Assembly (NCBI RefSeq): GCF_021130785.1
Contig: NC_060207.1
Location: 192,470,001 to 192,534,000 of the forward strand
From: Homalodisca vitripennis
Lineage: Eukaryota; Arthropoda; Insecta; Hemiptera; Cicadellidae
Direction of reading: 5' to 3'
DNA: 64,000 bases
Shown: in pieces, positions 21,080 to 32,688 of the stretch
How positions within the stretch are numbered: position 1 is the first letter of the stretch
How the letters are laid out: the number at the start of each line of letters is the position of its first letter
Made by a program: the position numbers and the translations under genes
The notes under the pieces: model-generated
Told to the model about the DNA's origin: nothing
Database searches by the model: none
Seen by the model: the letters and a program-made list of their open reading frames with translations, nothing else

Positions 21080-22639
21080 CTAAGCCTGAATTTATAACCT
21101 GAAATTCCTCACTCTTCCGAGCATTTACATACATACTTGTAATTTGTATACGTTTGTAAGTATTCCCCATCCTGTTAAATGAAATAATATTGATAATAAA
21201 AAAATACCCCCCACACGGGTAACACGGACTACTAGATCCATAGATTGACACTTCTTGAAAAGGACTTGCACTATTCAGCTCCGCGGCTCTATGGCGCTCT
21301 GCCTCGGTAATTGAAAAAAATATCTGCTTAAAAAATGTTCAAAAATAAGATAAAATCATTTCAGAATCTATAGAAGAATTTCTGTCTGATTAACCTTACA
21401 CGTGGATTATATTTAACCCTATTTCATGTGACATGTTGTAATTACCAAAATAAGTGACTTCTGCTTCTGTTCTTAAATGTTCAGATGATAAGGGACAGTA
21501 AACGTTAAATCCGAAGAGAATATGACGTAGTAAGAGTTATATTGCTGGGTTGCAACTGCTCTAATTAACTTTGTTATAAATTTATGGGCGAATATCAATT
21601 TCACCGTATAAGCATATGTATGCTTTTACGACATGTTCTTGCGTCCCCATTCACCATTATCTGGCATATCTAATCTCACAGAAAATTATGTTGTCCTTGA
21701 AAGTATGATTCCACACAAGATACGAACAAGATAATTAAATTAATTCAAATACTATACTACCGCAATATATCTAAAGCTGACGCATTGCAATTCGCAATGT
21801 TATTATTTTACGTACTTACTCGTATTAAAACAAGGAAAACGTTAAAGGGGCTGAAACGTTTTGAGTAATAGTTAAGTAAGCTATAATTATGAAGGAAGGC
21901 ATTTAATCTCTAATTATGCCAAACTGGGCCAACATAAAAATACTATACGTATTGTATTATAACTATTTTATATGAGCATATAAAATACTGTGCCATTTAA
22001 ACGAGCACTTTATTCTTACGATGATTATACTAAATATATATAGAAAGAAGTGTTATATGTATACCTTTTATTATGAAATAAAACTGAAACAGTTCTTCAA
22101 AGTTTAGTTCTCCTCACGTTAAAAAATTATTTTTTTTAATTATTAAAATATATACGTGAGTAATAAAAATATTATACATAATTTTGAGCACATACTTTTA
22201 ATCTTAGCAAGTTAATTAAGCTTTGTATATTGTAAGCTTTGGTAAAAAGAACATTAGGTAAAGTCTCGATCTGTGTAAACTCGATTTGACTAGTTCGAAA
22301 ATGTTGGACAACGGGTGTGATAACAGGTTGAAATTATAATATGATACTACATGAATAATACATTTTGTCTAAGGACAGTAAGTAAAACATCGGAACAGTT
22401 TCTACGAGCTGTACAAATCTACACATTTAGTGTGTAGGGGGAGGATATTTAGCTACGTTGCCATTGCTAACCTAGAAACGTATAAATAAAAGAGTTTTAA
22501 GCTAAATGTTTTTGAAGACTATCTTTTTTGTGCCCATCAGTTTAATTATTTGCAGAAGGTGTAGGCGAAAGGTTATGGGATAATGCCATACATTTTGAAA
22601 ATAGCTGTAAACATTTTTATGTAGATGGAGATCGGTATT
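21080..22639. other. AT-rich stretch without recognised gene (A; B equivalent 46125-47838)
   Basis: The GC-richer patch at 21205-21310 (CACACGGGTAACACGGACTA and following) is well kept in B at 46250-46350, but no function is evident. B carries a 163-bp local duplication in this part. Confidence 0.5.
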
Positions 22640-22860
22640 GTGAGATTGAGATGATTGAGTCTGTTATCCATTACTCTGGATGATTTAAAGATGGTAAATT
22701 TCTGAAAGACTTGGTTAGAACAAGACGGCGTTATTACCACAGGCCTCAAGAAACAAAAAAGTAGATACTTTGTGTTCTGGCCCCGTGCGCGAATCCTCGC
22801 CTTGATGATCAACATTGGCCCCAAAGATCGTGTGACTCACGAGTTCATTGATCAATTTTA
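22640..22860 (+). pseudogene. Coding-like island, interrupted (A)
   Basis: Reads LDDLKMVNF, a TGA, then KTWLEQDGVITTGLKKQ and ARILALMINIGPKDRVTHEF. The B equivalent is uninterrupted. The other strand is also open here (22573-22824) and contains LIIKARIRARGQNTK, so the coding strand is undecided. GC content is higher than in the surroundings. Family not recognised. Confidence 0.3.
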
Positions 22861-23180
22861 ACTTTGAAAAATGGACATTTAAAAAACTACGCACTCAATC
22901 TGAAATAATATAAGTATTATTTAACATCTGATTTTAATTGAAATGTTACGTAACTATATCACCCTCTGTTTTTGATGCATTATAATTTATAAACACATTC
23001 TAATCCGTGTAGATAAAAGTACATTAATTGTAATACATGCTTATATAATTGCATATAAACATAAACCATACAGCCGGTCATAATTGCAAAATAAAATACT
23101 TACTAAGATTGGTTAATGGAGTGAAAATGATAATTTAATATCTATGATATAGCAAATGACTACACAATTTCCGAAGAATA

Positions 23181-23400
23181 TTAATTTACTTTAAAAATAG
23201 GGACTTTAACGTCATTCTCGGTGAAATGAAGCTTATACTTATCTATTGAAAGAATTTCAAACAATGTGTTTCCAGTAATGCCGAGAGCCGAGAGAGAAAC
23301 AATGGAAAAACTTCCACTATGCTGCCAAACTTCTACCGTTGAACAGTTATTATCCCTTCCCTGAACAATAGATCTTTTCACACTAACTGAGATTGAGGGT
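23181..23400 (-). other. Conserved coding-like island, candidate exon (A)
   Basis: Minus-strand frame beginning VKRSIVQGRDNN and continuing VEVWQHSGSFSIVSLSALG, then LFEILSIDKYKLHFTEN. There is no ATG start; it reads from GTG or from further upstream, and an acceptor-like CCCTCAATCTCAG precedes it. About 130 bp in the middle are identical in B although flanks differ by substitutions and indels, which is unusual for this part of the array. A donor-like AAAGTAAAT follows in A but is destroyed in B. No family recognised. Confidence 0.35.
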
Positions 23401-23889
23401 TATATATTTCAAAATAATTGATACAATTCAATACACTTGAGGGAAAATTATTGTTTGGTTTATTTTAAACAGGCATTTAAAAAGAGAACATCCGCTTGAA
23501 AAATAGTTCTAAATGAAACGTCCCTAATTAATCATATATTAAAATTTATATAAAATAAGGCAAATTTAAATGAAAGAGTTTTTATTTAAGCGAAAATTGT
23601 TCTGATACAACATTTTCTTAGTAATATAGCACCTTAATTTTTTTCAAATTTGATTTTTATAAGTACTTGTAGGTTTAAAGTCGAACACTGACGCTAAAGG
23701 ACATCGTGTAACGTACGCTACACACAAAAAGCGCACAAATACATGCATTCACACACATTAAGGTTGATAAAATACGCGAGGAGATTAGAAAATGTGAACT
23801 AAAACTAAGTAAAAAAAAGACTCATTATGGAAGAAATGTCCATCAGGTAAAAAGTTTAAACGAAGCTGCCAGACTGTATTACGAAATTT

Positions 23890-24084
23890 ATGTGTGCATT
23901 TAAATGTATAAGAGTTAACAGGATAACAAAACATACAGATTTACTCCCAGTGGGAACCAATTCAGCTGGCGCTATTATAAATCCTAATATTTCTCTGTAC
24001 AATTCAACTGAACTAATCGCATTAAACCCAGAAGTTACTCAGCTTCTCGTACATGTCCGTAATAGCTACCACGAGGCTATTTAG
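23890..24084 (+). other. Coding-like island, open on plus strand (A)
   Basis: 64-codon frame with TDLLPVGTNSAGAIINPNIS and NPEVTQLLVHVRNSYHEAI before TAG. In B one C is missing in the CCCAGAAG tract, which breaks this frame and opens one on the opposite strand. Strand and coding status are undecided. Confidence 0.25.
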
Positions 24085-26540
24085 ACGTTTTTGCTATCAT
24101 TAGAGTGAGAATAAATTAGTTTTTATCTTTGTTCTTATTATTCTCTACGCGACGTTTTGCGTTGTTGTTTGACATTTATTCTCCATACGTTAAGATCTAG
24201 CAGTTTAAGCATTACCCATGCTAATCCACGCATAACCGACTTTATGTACGATTCAAAATGCAAAATTGATAAAAGCATTCCACGTGTTTAGATTAGACGA
24301 AATAATGAAAACTATCATTCCATAAAAATAAACTGATAGTCTAACTTCACTTTCTTATGAGTGTAACATGTTAAATTCTTTGTAAATTTTAGATTTTCGT
24401 AAATAGAAGTCACTTCACCAGAACTGATCTTGATGCTTCAAGTTTTCCAAGTTTCAGCAAGATATTTTTCTATTTAGCGCTTATACACTTTAAACTCTGT
24501 CATATTCTTTATTGTAGCTCTCAGATCTGCAAAGATGGTGACTTCGTCCGTCTTTCCCACGTCTTGTTTAGTAGGTAAATAGCAGGTCCAAAAGCTGGAA
24601 CCGGTGATAGAAAAGCCATATTATTGATCATAACTGGTCGGTGGATGGTTAAGCTCCAGCCAATGAGGAGAAAGCTCCGCACCTTCAACTCGCCTGTACA
24701 GACAGATGCACATTATTGGCAGTTTTGGTTTAAATTTTGACTGGAGAAGATTCTTCACAGCGAGACCGAATTATTTCTAGACCTTAACAGTGTACGCAAT
24801 GTTTCCACGTGGTGTGACTATGTTTGTTATAATACCGGCCGTTTAAACCGGTAAAGTATATTAAAGTAGTAATATATTAGGCTATAAATAATAAATAAAA
24901 TAACTTAGCATCAAGAATCAACGCATTGGAGGATTTTTCTAATTTAATGTCTATTTAAATAATATGATTTGGTACTGTAAGTTAAAAGCAATAATTCATA
25001 AGTAATGTTGTTTAATGGTCGATTTTTTCAAATTGACTGTAACTAATACAAATTTCCCTGAAATTCCCAAATCCTTTGGCTATATGTTGGTTAAAATTGA
25101 TACAAACTTTAGCTTTCCATTGACACGGACAAATAAGGACTGAATACTGTTTTGTACAGTATATGCTAAAATACTAACCAACAATACTTCTACACTAGTG
25201 TTTATAAACATTATTTATTAATATTTTATTTTTTACTTGGCCAACTTGAACACGTTTTATACCAAATCCTTAATCACCCTGAGGTAATGTCGTAGGACCT
25301 CAAAGTTAGGCAACCATAATAGTACAAGTCCATGTAATAGTCCACGTGGGAACTATTACGATTGTGTTAGTAACAAATCAATAAATTTTCCATACCATAC
25401 TCGTGTAGCGAGAAAGGGTAATAAATTAACAAATTCACAATTTTCTTCTAAAAGTAATACAATCTTACGATTTTCAGTAATCTCCCAGATGGTAATCACG
25501 AGTTAAGTGAACATATTCTCATAAAAATTAATAAATCCCAAAGAGATATTTATTTTACATGGAAAAGCGTTGCGACTTTATTTTAACAACTGATTACAGG
25601 TTGCGGGAACGTGTAATTTCCACTCACTGCGCAACGTTGTTTCAACTAATCCAATTAAATAAATAAGTATTTGTTGTATTAAACTTGAAACTGAGCTTGT
25701 GAGTAATTGAACTTATTTCAGAAATCTTTGATTGATTAACGTTGTGCTTGAATAGCTGCTAGATGTCGCAACTATGCGCGCATTTTGGTGTAGCCGAGTG
25801 TTTGCTGTAATTAGAACATCTCACAATAATGATCGTAAAGTTATTATTATGATGAAGTAAACCAGACCAAATATTACATCACAAATTCTCGATGAGTTGT
25901 TAAGTTTTCGGGTTAAATTTTAGCTTCTTTCCTGCTGCATCCACCGGATGCTTCCATCCCTAAAGTAATTTCTCAATGAGCTCGTTGGTGAGAAGAGACA
26001 AGATGAGTAGTCTCTTCTAATTGACCTTTTTATAAAGTTTGATGTTTTTACCGTAGTTTCTAAATTTAATTACTCATTACAGTTACATAAAAAGTTACTA
26101 AAAGCGAGGTGTGCAGCTTTTATTCTCCCATAACGGATTATGCCCTGAGGGAGCACTCTATCTCCCTGTCTGACCTAGTTATCACATTCTAATTAGTTAT
26201 TGGTCTTGAAATGTGTCTGAAATATAGTCAGATCCCTATGGTTCCCAATAAAATATGGAAGCATGTTAAAATAACCCTGTTAATATTTATTTAAATAGGT
26301 TGGAAAAATCAAAACTTCTTCTTTTAAAGATGCTTGTTGACACGCTCATGTCAAGTTTAATAAAGGTTTCCAAGGGAAGCCCTGTTAGAAATTGTTCCAT
26401 TTTGGCCGTCACAAAAAAAGTGTAATATAAATTTCTTAAAGCCTAACATTGACCTCAAACATGCCGTATGATAACAACAATCCGTTGTTTGTATTCAGTA
26501 ATCAATATAACATTAAAGTTGATGTTACGACATTAGTAAC
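24085..26540. other. AT-rich stretch without recognised gene (A; B equivalent 49362-51788)
   Basis: Holds the CCAAT block and, at 25991-26018, a 9-bp hairpin (AGAAGAGAC / GTCTCTTCT, B 51239-51266). A and B differ often up to about 25.65 kb and are then nearly identical to about 27.0 kb. The 66-codon frame at 50716-50916 in B is not open in A. Confidence 0.5.
24612..24720. promoter_or_regulatory. CCAAT-bearing GC-richer block (A; B 49875-49985)
   Basis: GGTTAAGCTCCAGCCAATGA is followed by GAGAAAGCTCCGC. B has GCCAATCACGAG and a GC-box-like CTCCGCCCC. A related block in inverted orientation lies at 15262-15325. CCAAT plus GC-box is promoter-like, but no transcript can be attached. Confidence 0.25.
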
Positions 26541-26687
26541 CCTATAGAATAGAGCCTTCAATACCCACAGATAACTACATAAAATCATATATTATATTCT
26601 TCCAAAATAGTGTTCATACTTTTTACAACACATAGTTTTAATGGAGACGTCTATTAGGACGCAGAACGCTAAAAGCGTCGTCACGAA
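26541..26687. repeat. 147-bp direct repeat, copy 1 (A)
   Basis: From CCTATAGAATAGAGCC to GCGTCGTCACGAA. It recurs 1.1 kb downstream at 27632-27778. A minus-strand frame of 88 codons overlaps it (26592-26858) but is altered in B, so coding is not supported. Confidence 0.85.
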
Positions 26688-27159
26688 TATCCTCACTTTT
26701 GGCCCACAACTACTCTTTTTTTTTGTGCAATAGGGGAAATATTTGTAGGGGTGCATTTTGATACTAAGCCACCTTATGAGAATGAGTGACCTCAGCCTTG
26801 ATCTAATGAATGAAAAGTAGATGATTTCATGGAGCTCCAGATTCCTGATGAGTAACAACGAACCGTGTATTTGACAACGACGTCTGAGGTGAACCTATTC
26901 TTTCTCATAAACAAGCTTGGTTTTAAGTTGCCCATGCATTTCGTTAAAATAAATAACAATTTCAGGTTTTTACCTCATAAATGACCATTGTCAAGCTCAG
27001 GACTTTTCACTGTATAAGGAAATATTTCGAATCAGAAGTAGACAATAAAAAATAAGGAAAAGAAAAAAAACGGGCAGGAAAAATAATAGTTATGTTGCCT
27101 TTTCTTGACGACCCCAATTTTCTGTATCGTATAAAGCGGTACAGTTATAAATGTGAACC

Positions 27160-27440
27160 TAAAAAACTCATGAATATGCAAGACTACATTTATTCGCTAT
27201 CTAGTTTGTTACCTTAGTACCAAAACTGAAGATACAAGTCTAAATCTAAATCAACTATTTAATTAGTTTTCTCAGTACCAAAATTTAAGACACAAAGCTA
27301 CATTTATATACTATATAATTGAATACTTTAGTACCAAAACTGAATATACAAAGCTACATCTATCCACCATCTTACTACTTTCCTTGTACCAAATTTTAAG
27401 ATGCAGGACTAAATCTATCCGCCATCTAACTGATTTCCTC
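27160..27440. repeat. Diverged minisatellite, period about 57 bp (A)
   Basis: About five units marked by AGTACCAAAA or TGTACCAAAT at 27216, 27274, 27330 and 27385 (spacings 58, 56 and 55), each followed by a TAAGA..CAAAGCTACAT-like segment. Units differ at many sites, so the array is old. Confidence 0.8.
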
Positions 27441-27631
27441 AACTTCAAATGATATGGATTTTCACCTCATATAATAGGTTTGTTTCACTTTTGTCCGTAT
27501 GGGTTTGTTTCATATGTACCTCAATATATACGAGGAAATTATATATACTATAAAGGGTTATAATTTATATTCATTCATTCTATATTTTTCTGGCACAAAA
27601 ACGTGGCCATCATAATAGTTATTATAGTCAT

Positions 27632-27778
27632 CCTATAGAATAAAGCCTTTAGTACCCACGGATAACTACATAAAATCATATATTATATTCTTCCAAAACA
27701 GTGCTCATACTTTTTTACAACACATAGATTAATTGAGACGTCTATCAGGACGCAGACCGTTAAAAGCGTCGTCACGAA
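27632..27778. repeat. 147-bp direct repeat, copy 2 (A only)
   Basis: Same length and orientation as copy 1. At several differing sites (ATAAAGCC, CCCACGGATAAC, ATCAGGACGCAGACCG) it matches the single B copy rather than A copy 1. B has no insertion at the equivalent place near 52840. Confidence 0.85.
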
Positions 27779-30720
27779 AATAATTGAAATTATTGAAAAT
27801 AATTGAAACTTTTTGTTGGAGAGTACCCAATCCAATGATAATCTGCCTTGAGCATAATATTTTTAATTTTATTTAGTAATAAAGTTGTAACAAGCAGTGA
27901 ATAATTTTACAAAAAATTGCTAAAAGTAATATCCAGGCCTGAGAGGCAGGAGAAAATGTAATTTTTAACAATAAGAGGGAGATGTAAGCATAAATAAGAT
28001 GGACTGCGATAAGCTGGGATTGATGTCATATTCAGGGAGCGTATTGGGGTCTGGTAATATTAGGACTCAGATACCTATTCCCAATAACGTCATTATTGCA
28101 TGTGGTTTAGTTGGTAAAGCCGTGAAGCTTTTACGACTTTTCTATTACGTATAACTGTACAATATATTTATTCTGGTGCGACGAGAGTAATACTTAATCT
28201 GTCATATTAAGTATCCTAAAATTGTAATTTATATCTTGAAATAAAAGCTAAATACACATTAATCATGGTCTCATAATGACAATATGGAATATTTATATAT
28301 TTTATTTTATTTTTTTATGTATTAGAATTGTATATAGGTAAAACTGAATACTTTATTATTTCAAATTACCTCTCATACTTGTACATAGCTTTCATATCAC
28401 CTTCACGTATATCTGTATATAAAATACTTTAGTTTTTCGTTATATTTTGGAATATTTTAAGGACAAAATAATTAATATTTAACTCCATAATTAACTAGAG
28501 CTCTATAAATATTCATAAATCCTAAATTTAGTACTGTAACACAACATGCCTACACATTGAAATGTTTTATTAATTTAAAAGCATTAAATAATGCATAAAT
28601 TGTTTAATTTTAACACTTCTCTGGGGCTGGATTTTCATAATACTCAAGAAACGATTTTGGAGATATAGTCTCATGTTTTATAAGGGATTGCAGTATTTAC
28701 CCTTCAAGATTATATGGGTGGATTGTTGAAGTCTAACGATATATTTCTGAGATACATGTCTGGTGTTCATACTCGTACTGTGTATTTGCCAGATTTGGCT
28801 GTCGTCTGATTTTTATACTCATATCCTGTTTTATCTATTTTAATGTATTGATCAATATACTTTTATATTACTGAGGGAACATTGAATAGCTGCATTTCTT
28901 TACGCTCTGTAAATATATTACTAGCTTTTACGATGGTAAGTTGTTGAAATTAGATACTGAGTTTTGTATTTTTATTGCCTGGATACACATTTCCCACTTC
29001 CAGGTCATTAAAATTATTTTATTTTCTCATAATATAATATTGTGCTATATTATAAATATTCTCAATATTTAGACGTTTTAATATGTTGTTTAAAATTGTT
29101 TTTTTTTTTGCTAATAAAAAAACTTTCTGCTCCTTCTGACGAACTGGTAGAAAACAAAATGTAATTAAATTCAGTTTAGACGCATTTTATTCAAGGAAGG
29201 ATATTTTAAATTCTAATAATATAATATAGAATAAATGTAAACATAATAATGTCACGTGTCCTTTCAAGTATTTTGACGAGAGGAAAACCTCAAAAATGTC
29301 GACTAATGTTCAAAAAGTTATGATCACTTTAAGCGTCTTAATATTGGGTAAAAAGTAGACAATAGTATATTATGCATGTTATTTACTAAGAAACAGATTA
29401 AATGTGACACAATATGATTTACAAACAACAGAAACTCAGTCTGACGTGAAGGCACGTGAAAGCTGCTAATACAATACTTCAACCCCGGCTGTGGAAGCAG
29501 TAATCTATCTAGAGCTGACAAAATACAGTGACTTTCCTCAACACATCACTTTTTATCTCGTTATTACTTTCCTCGTGTAATCTCTGATAGTATTTTTGTT
29601 AACCCTTTTTGTTGTCCAAGGAAAATTTTTATTACCAAGTGGATAGTTTACTCCAATTGTTTGCAAAGACTATTTTATAAAATGGTATGTACTCTGTTGT
29701 TGAATTTGAGTGATTTAAAGCACTTTTCGGTTTTCTAATTTTTAGTTCGGTTATTAATCCTTTAGCATGTTGAATTCAACCCCTAGAACTGTAATGGCAG
29801 GGAAAATTAAAAATATAATCCCCTAGTAAACTTCTACCGATCTTTAGAGCCGCATAAGACTCGAAATATAGATGTAGGCCTATAATGATAAAATATAAAT
29901 GAAATTTGCATTAAAGTTAAAAATAAGGTTTATTTTTAATCTGTATTTATAATTAGCTCATCCAAACTATTGTAAAGTATAAATTAATTGTTTTGCTATT
30001 TTAATATTGAGAATAACATGCCTACACGCAAAGTACGAACTTTAGAACTATGAGTTGGCCTCAACATTACCTAGTTAGTTTTTATTTTATTTTAAGTTTA
30101 AAATACACACTGTGTTGCATGAAGAAGTACTCTGAAAATGTTTTACAGTTTTACAGTTTGTTAAATATAATAGACCTAGTAAGGTTTTGGTTCGTAAATT
30201 ATTTAAAAAAAAACTTTTTACAGTATATTTTGATAACGATTCATAAAATTTAATGATTAAGAAACAAACTAATACGATGAACGATTGATTTTCTCTTTAA
30301 TACGTAATTTAGAAGAAATCACTTCGAATGCGAGGAGAATAGATCTTGAATTCCTCTTTTAGATGAATCTCGTAAGTTAAAAGAATAACGGGTCTTAAAC
30401 AAAACTTTTGTATAGATTTATTCAATATAACGCGTGCTTATGAACACGATAATTACCTTAATGTTTAAAATACCCAGACTTAACTTAATATCAAAGCATT
30501 CATTAAGCATAAATGCAATGAGTTCGTTTGGAAGTCTTAACCAATGAAAATTTTTAAGAAGGCTGCCATTCACATTCGAGCAAATATTTGATCTGAACTA
30601 ATTCCCAAAATATAACCAAACCAATAATTTCTTATGTATAATACTTAATTAGAAACAACTTTTATTCGTAGACTTTTTTCCCGATATGTCTTAAGCCTTT
30701 AAGATAGCGATAATTATAAG
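27779..30720. other. AT-rich stretch without recognised gene (A; B equivalent 52840-55724)
   Basis: No coding or RNA pattern. Near identity between A and B returns at about 28.45 kb (B 53.48 kb) and continues across the unit border. Confidence 0.55.
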
Positions 30721-30962
30721 GTGGAAAATAATGGTTATATTGAAGTTATTATAAATTATAGTGTATGGCACTGCAACAAGTTTTGGAATTCTCAGCTCAT
30801 TTGTAATAATTTTGTGTTCAATTCTTCTGATATGGAGTATGGTTTCCAGATAGGGGGCGTCGTAAACTAGTATACATGTTGCCGGAATAGTTTTTGAACA
30901 CAATACATAACGCAGTTATTAATATATTTACACAAAACCTGGTACATAGACATTGTACATAA
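30708..30962 (+). pseudogene. Coding-like frame broken by two insertions (A)
   Basis: Equivalent of 55725-55979. Four extra bases near 30860 (GCGTCGTAAAC for GCGTAAC) and one extra T near 30893 shift the frame and create a stop. Nearby non-coding DNA is almost identical to B, so these two lesions stand out only mildly. Confidence 0.25.
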
Positions 30963-31023
30963 ACCTTAATTAGACTTCTTGGTACAAATTTCCTCTAATA
31001 TTTCTGCATTTATCTAAATATAA

Positions 31024-31197
31024 AAGGAGTTATTTGACAAATATAAACTCGATATAACCTACTCGTATTTTTATGAATTTACACACAACATCTTGTTTAT
31101 TGCACAACAGTATTGGAATGCTGTTTCCACTGAGAACATAAACAGACCAAAGAGTGGAACACAACAGTTACATAGCCGACTATTGCACATGCAGTAA
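31024..31197 (+). other. Coding-like frame at the A/B border, 57 codons
   Basis: Open without an ATG near its start. It contains KELFDKYKLDITYSYFYEF and IAQQYWNAVSTENINRPKSG and ends LLHMQ before TAA at 31195. The equivalent stop is still visible at 9-11 in unit A. An identical-length frame is in C. The minus strand is also open (31071-31259). Family not recognised. Confidence 0.2.
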
Positions 31198-32544
31198 AAT
31201 ATTGTGAATATGCTCATATCACAAAAGTCCAATATGCTGCCGAGTATTACGATGTCCATACTAGGTTATCCTAATCCGTCTTGTTTTAAATTTATACCTG
31301 CATTGCTGTGTAAAATTACGCATTCTCTCGCAGGCTGTATATTCTTACTCTCCATCAAATGATGTAGTAGGTATCCCTCCATTTCAAAACAAAAGCTGTA
31401 CTGAAATTATCATAATTAGTCATTGAAAATTTTAAATTAATGAATATTCTGTCTGGGTCACAAAATGCGTGTGTCTTGAAGTCTGCAATAGTTAATAGGA
31501 ATACAAGTAATAATAGAATCTTATTGCATAAATGTAAAAGAAATATACATTAATACACTGTAAGGGAAAAAATACAAAGAAGCATTAAAAAAGAAATGAA
31601 CAATTTTTAATAAACATTGAAATGATTATTTTAGTACGAGACATATAATTGCAAGGCTTGCTCTTTGTTTTATTATTTATTAATAATGTAAATAGACCTG
31701 CAGAATCCTCTATGCTCGTGCGAAATTTGAAAAATATATCCCAGGCCGAAGTGCAATAAACAATAATATAATTAGCTTATTTGTTTAAGGGCTAGTGATA
31801 TAAAAATTTCCGATATTATAAAGAAAAGAACCAGTAACTTTGCTGTTATGTTGGAGGAGGTCCGTGAAGCATAATGACATCCAGGATCGTTGACGTTCGA
31901 TGTGAAATGAATTATTCACCTGAAAGCTCTTGTAAATAATTCCGTTGAAACTGCCATTATAATTGAACCTAAGACAGGTGTAGTTGACAATTGTAAATGA
32001 CAAAAGCGCGTGACTGTTGCGTCCAATTTCGCACGTGATAAATATACAATTATTTGCATATGATGGTGAGAAACACGCAGAAATAAACGGTTATACTCAC
32101 TGTTTCTATGTGGCATTTAGCGAATATTTGTGTACAACATTAGCTGATAAATGATGCCATAGCTAGCTGAAAGTTTTACCTTTTATTCAGATAGCTCAAA
32201 GCCAAAACCTTTAATGAAGAAAAATTATATTTTCTTATTTGTATAAAAGGTATCCTTTTAGGCCTTATTTTTGAAATATAAGGTTTAGATATAATATTAA
32301 AATAAATAATATCACATGTACTTACAAGGATCATCGCAGTCATGAAGTCACTGAAGTCCGACAACATTGAGACAAGTGTTTTTAGGAAATTCGCGCTGCA
32401 TATTTTCAAATGTTGTGTGATAAATGCAAACTTTGTCTCCTAAACGTTTAGTAACAGAGCACAGTTTTAGCAAGAATTGCAGGTTAGTAAACATTAAAAA
32501 TTTAAAACTGTATTTACAAAATCAGTGCTGGGTTACATGCAGTA

Positions 32545-32688
32545 GTACGAAGTATTAACCTGGTCCACAGGGCTATAAACCCCAGTTGTAATAAACGTCC
32601 AGCCCTACAATAGCGATCGTGACGAAGTCTGATGTGGCAAAGTTTGCAGAATTCTCTGGACTTAACAACACTTTCCTCTCTACTTTAT
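32545..32688 (+). repeat. Dispersed 140-bp repeat, forward copy (B)
   Basis: Equivalent of 1339-1480. It shares the AATAAACGTCCAGCCC and GACGAAGTCTGAT anchors and is close to the unit C copy. Confidence 0.75.

Larger units (their letters stand above)
1..31186. repeat. Tandem array unit A (about 31.2 kb, left end outside window)
   Basis: First of three head-to-tail copies of one long unit. Position 1 aligns base for base with 31187 and 56204, and the order of landmarks (dispersed repeat, promoter-like block, three-fold repeat, TTAA element, Helitron relic, coding-like islands) recurs in the same order and orientation. A is the longest unit because it alone holds 15267-21016, a 273-bp duplication at 3546-4083 and an extra block near 27.6-27.8 kb. 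The true unit border cannot be set, because a head-to-tail array is circularly permuted and the window begins inside a copy. Confidence 0.95.

Noticed and set aside
30050..30253. 67-codon plus frame
   Set aside because: Interrupted in B by small deletions in otherwise near-identical DNA; composition typical of AT-rich chance frames.
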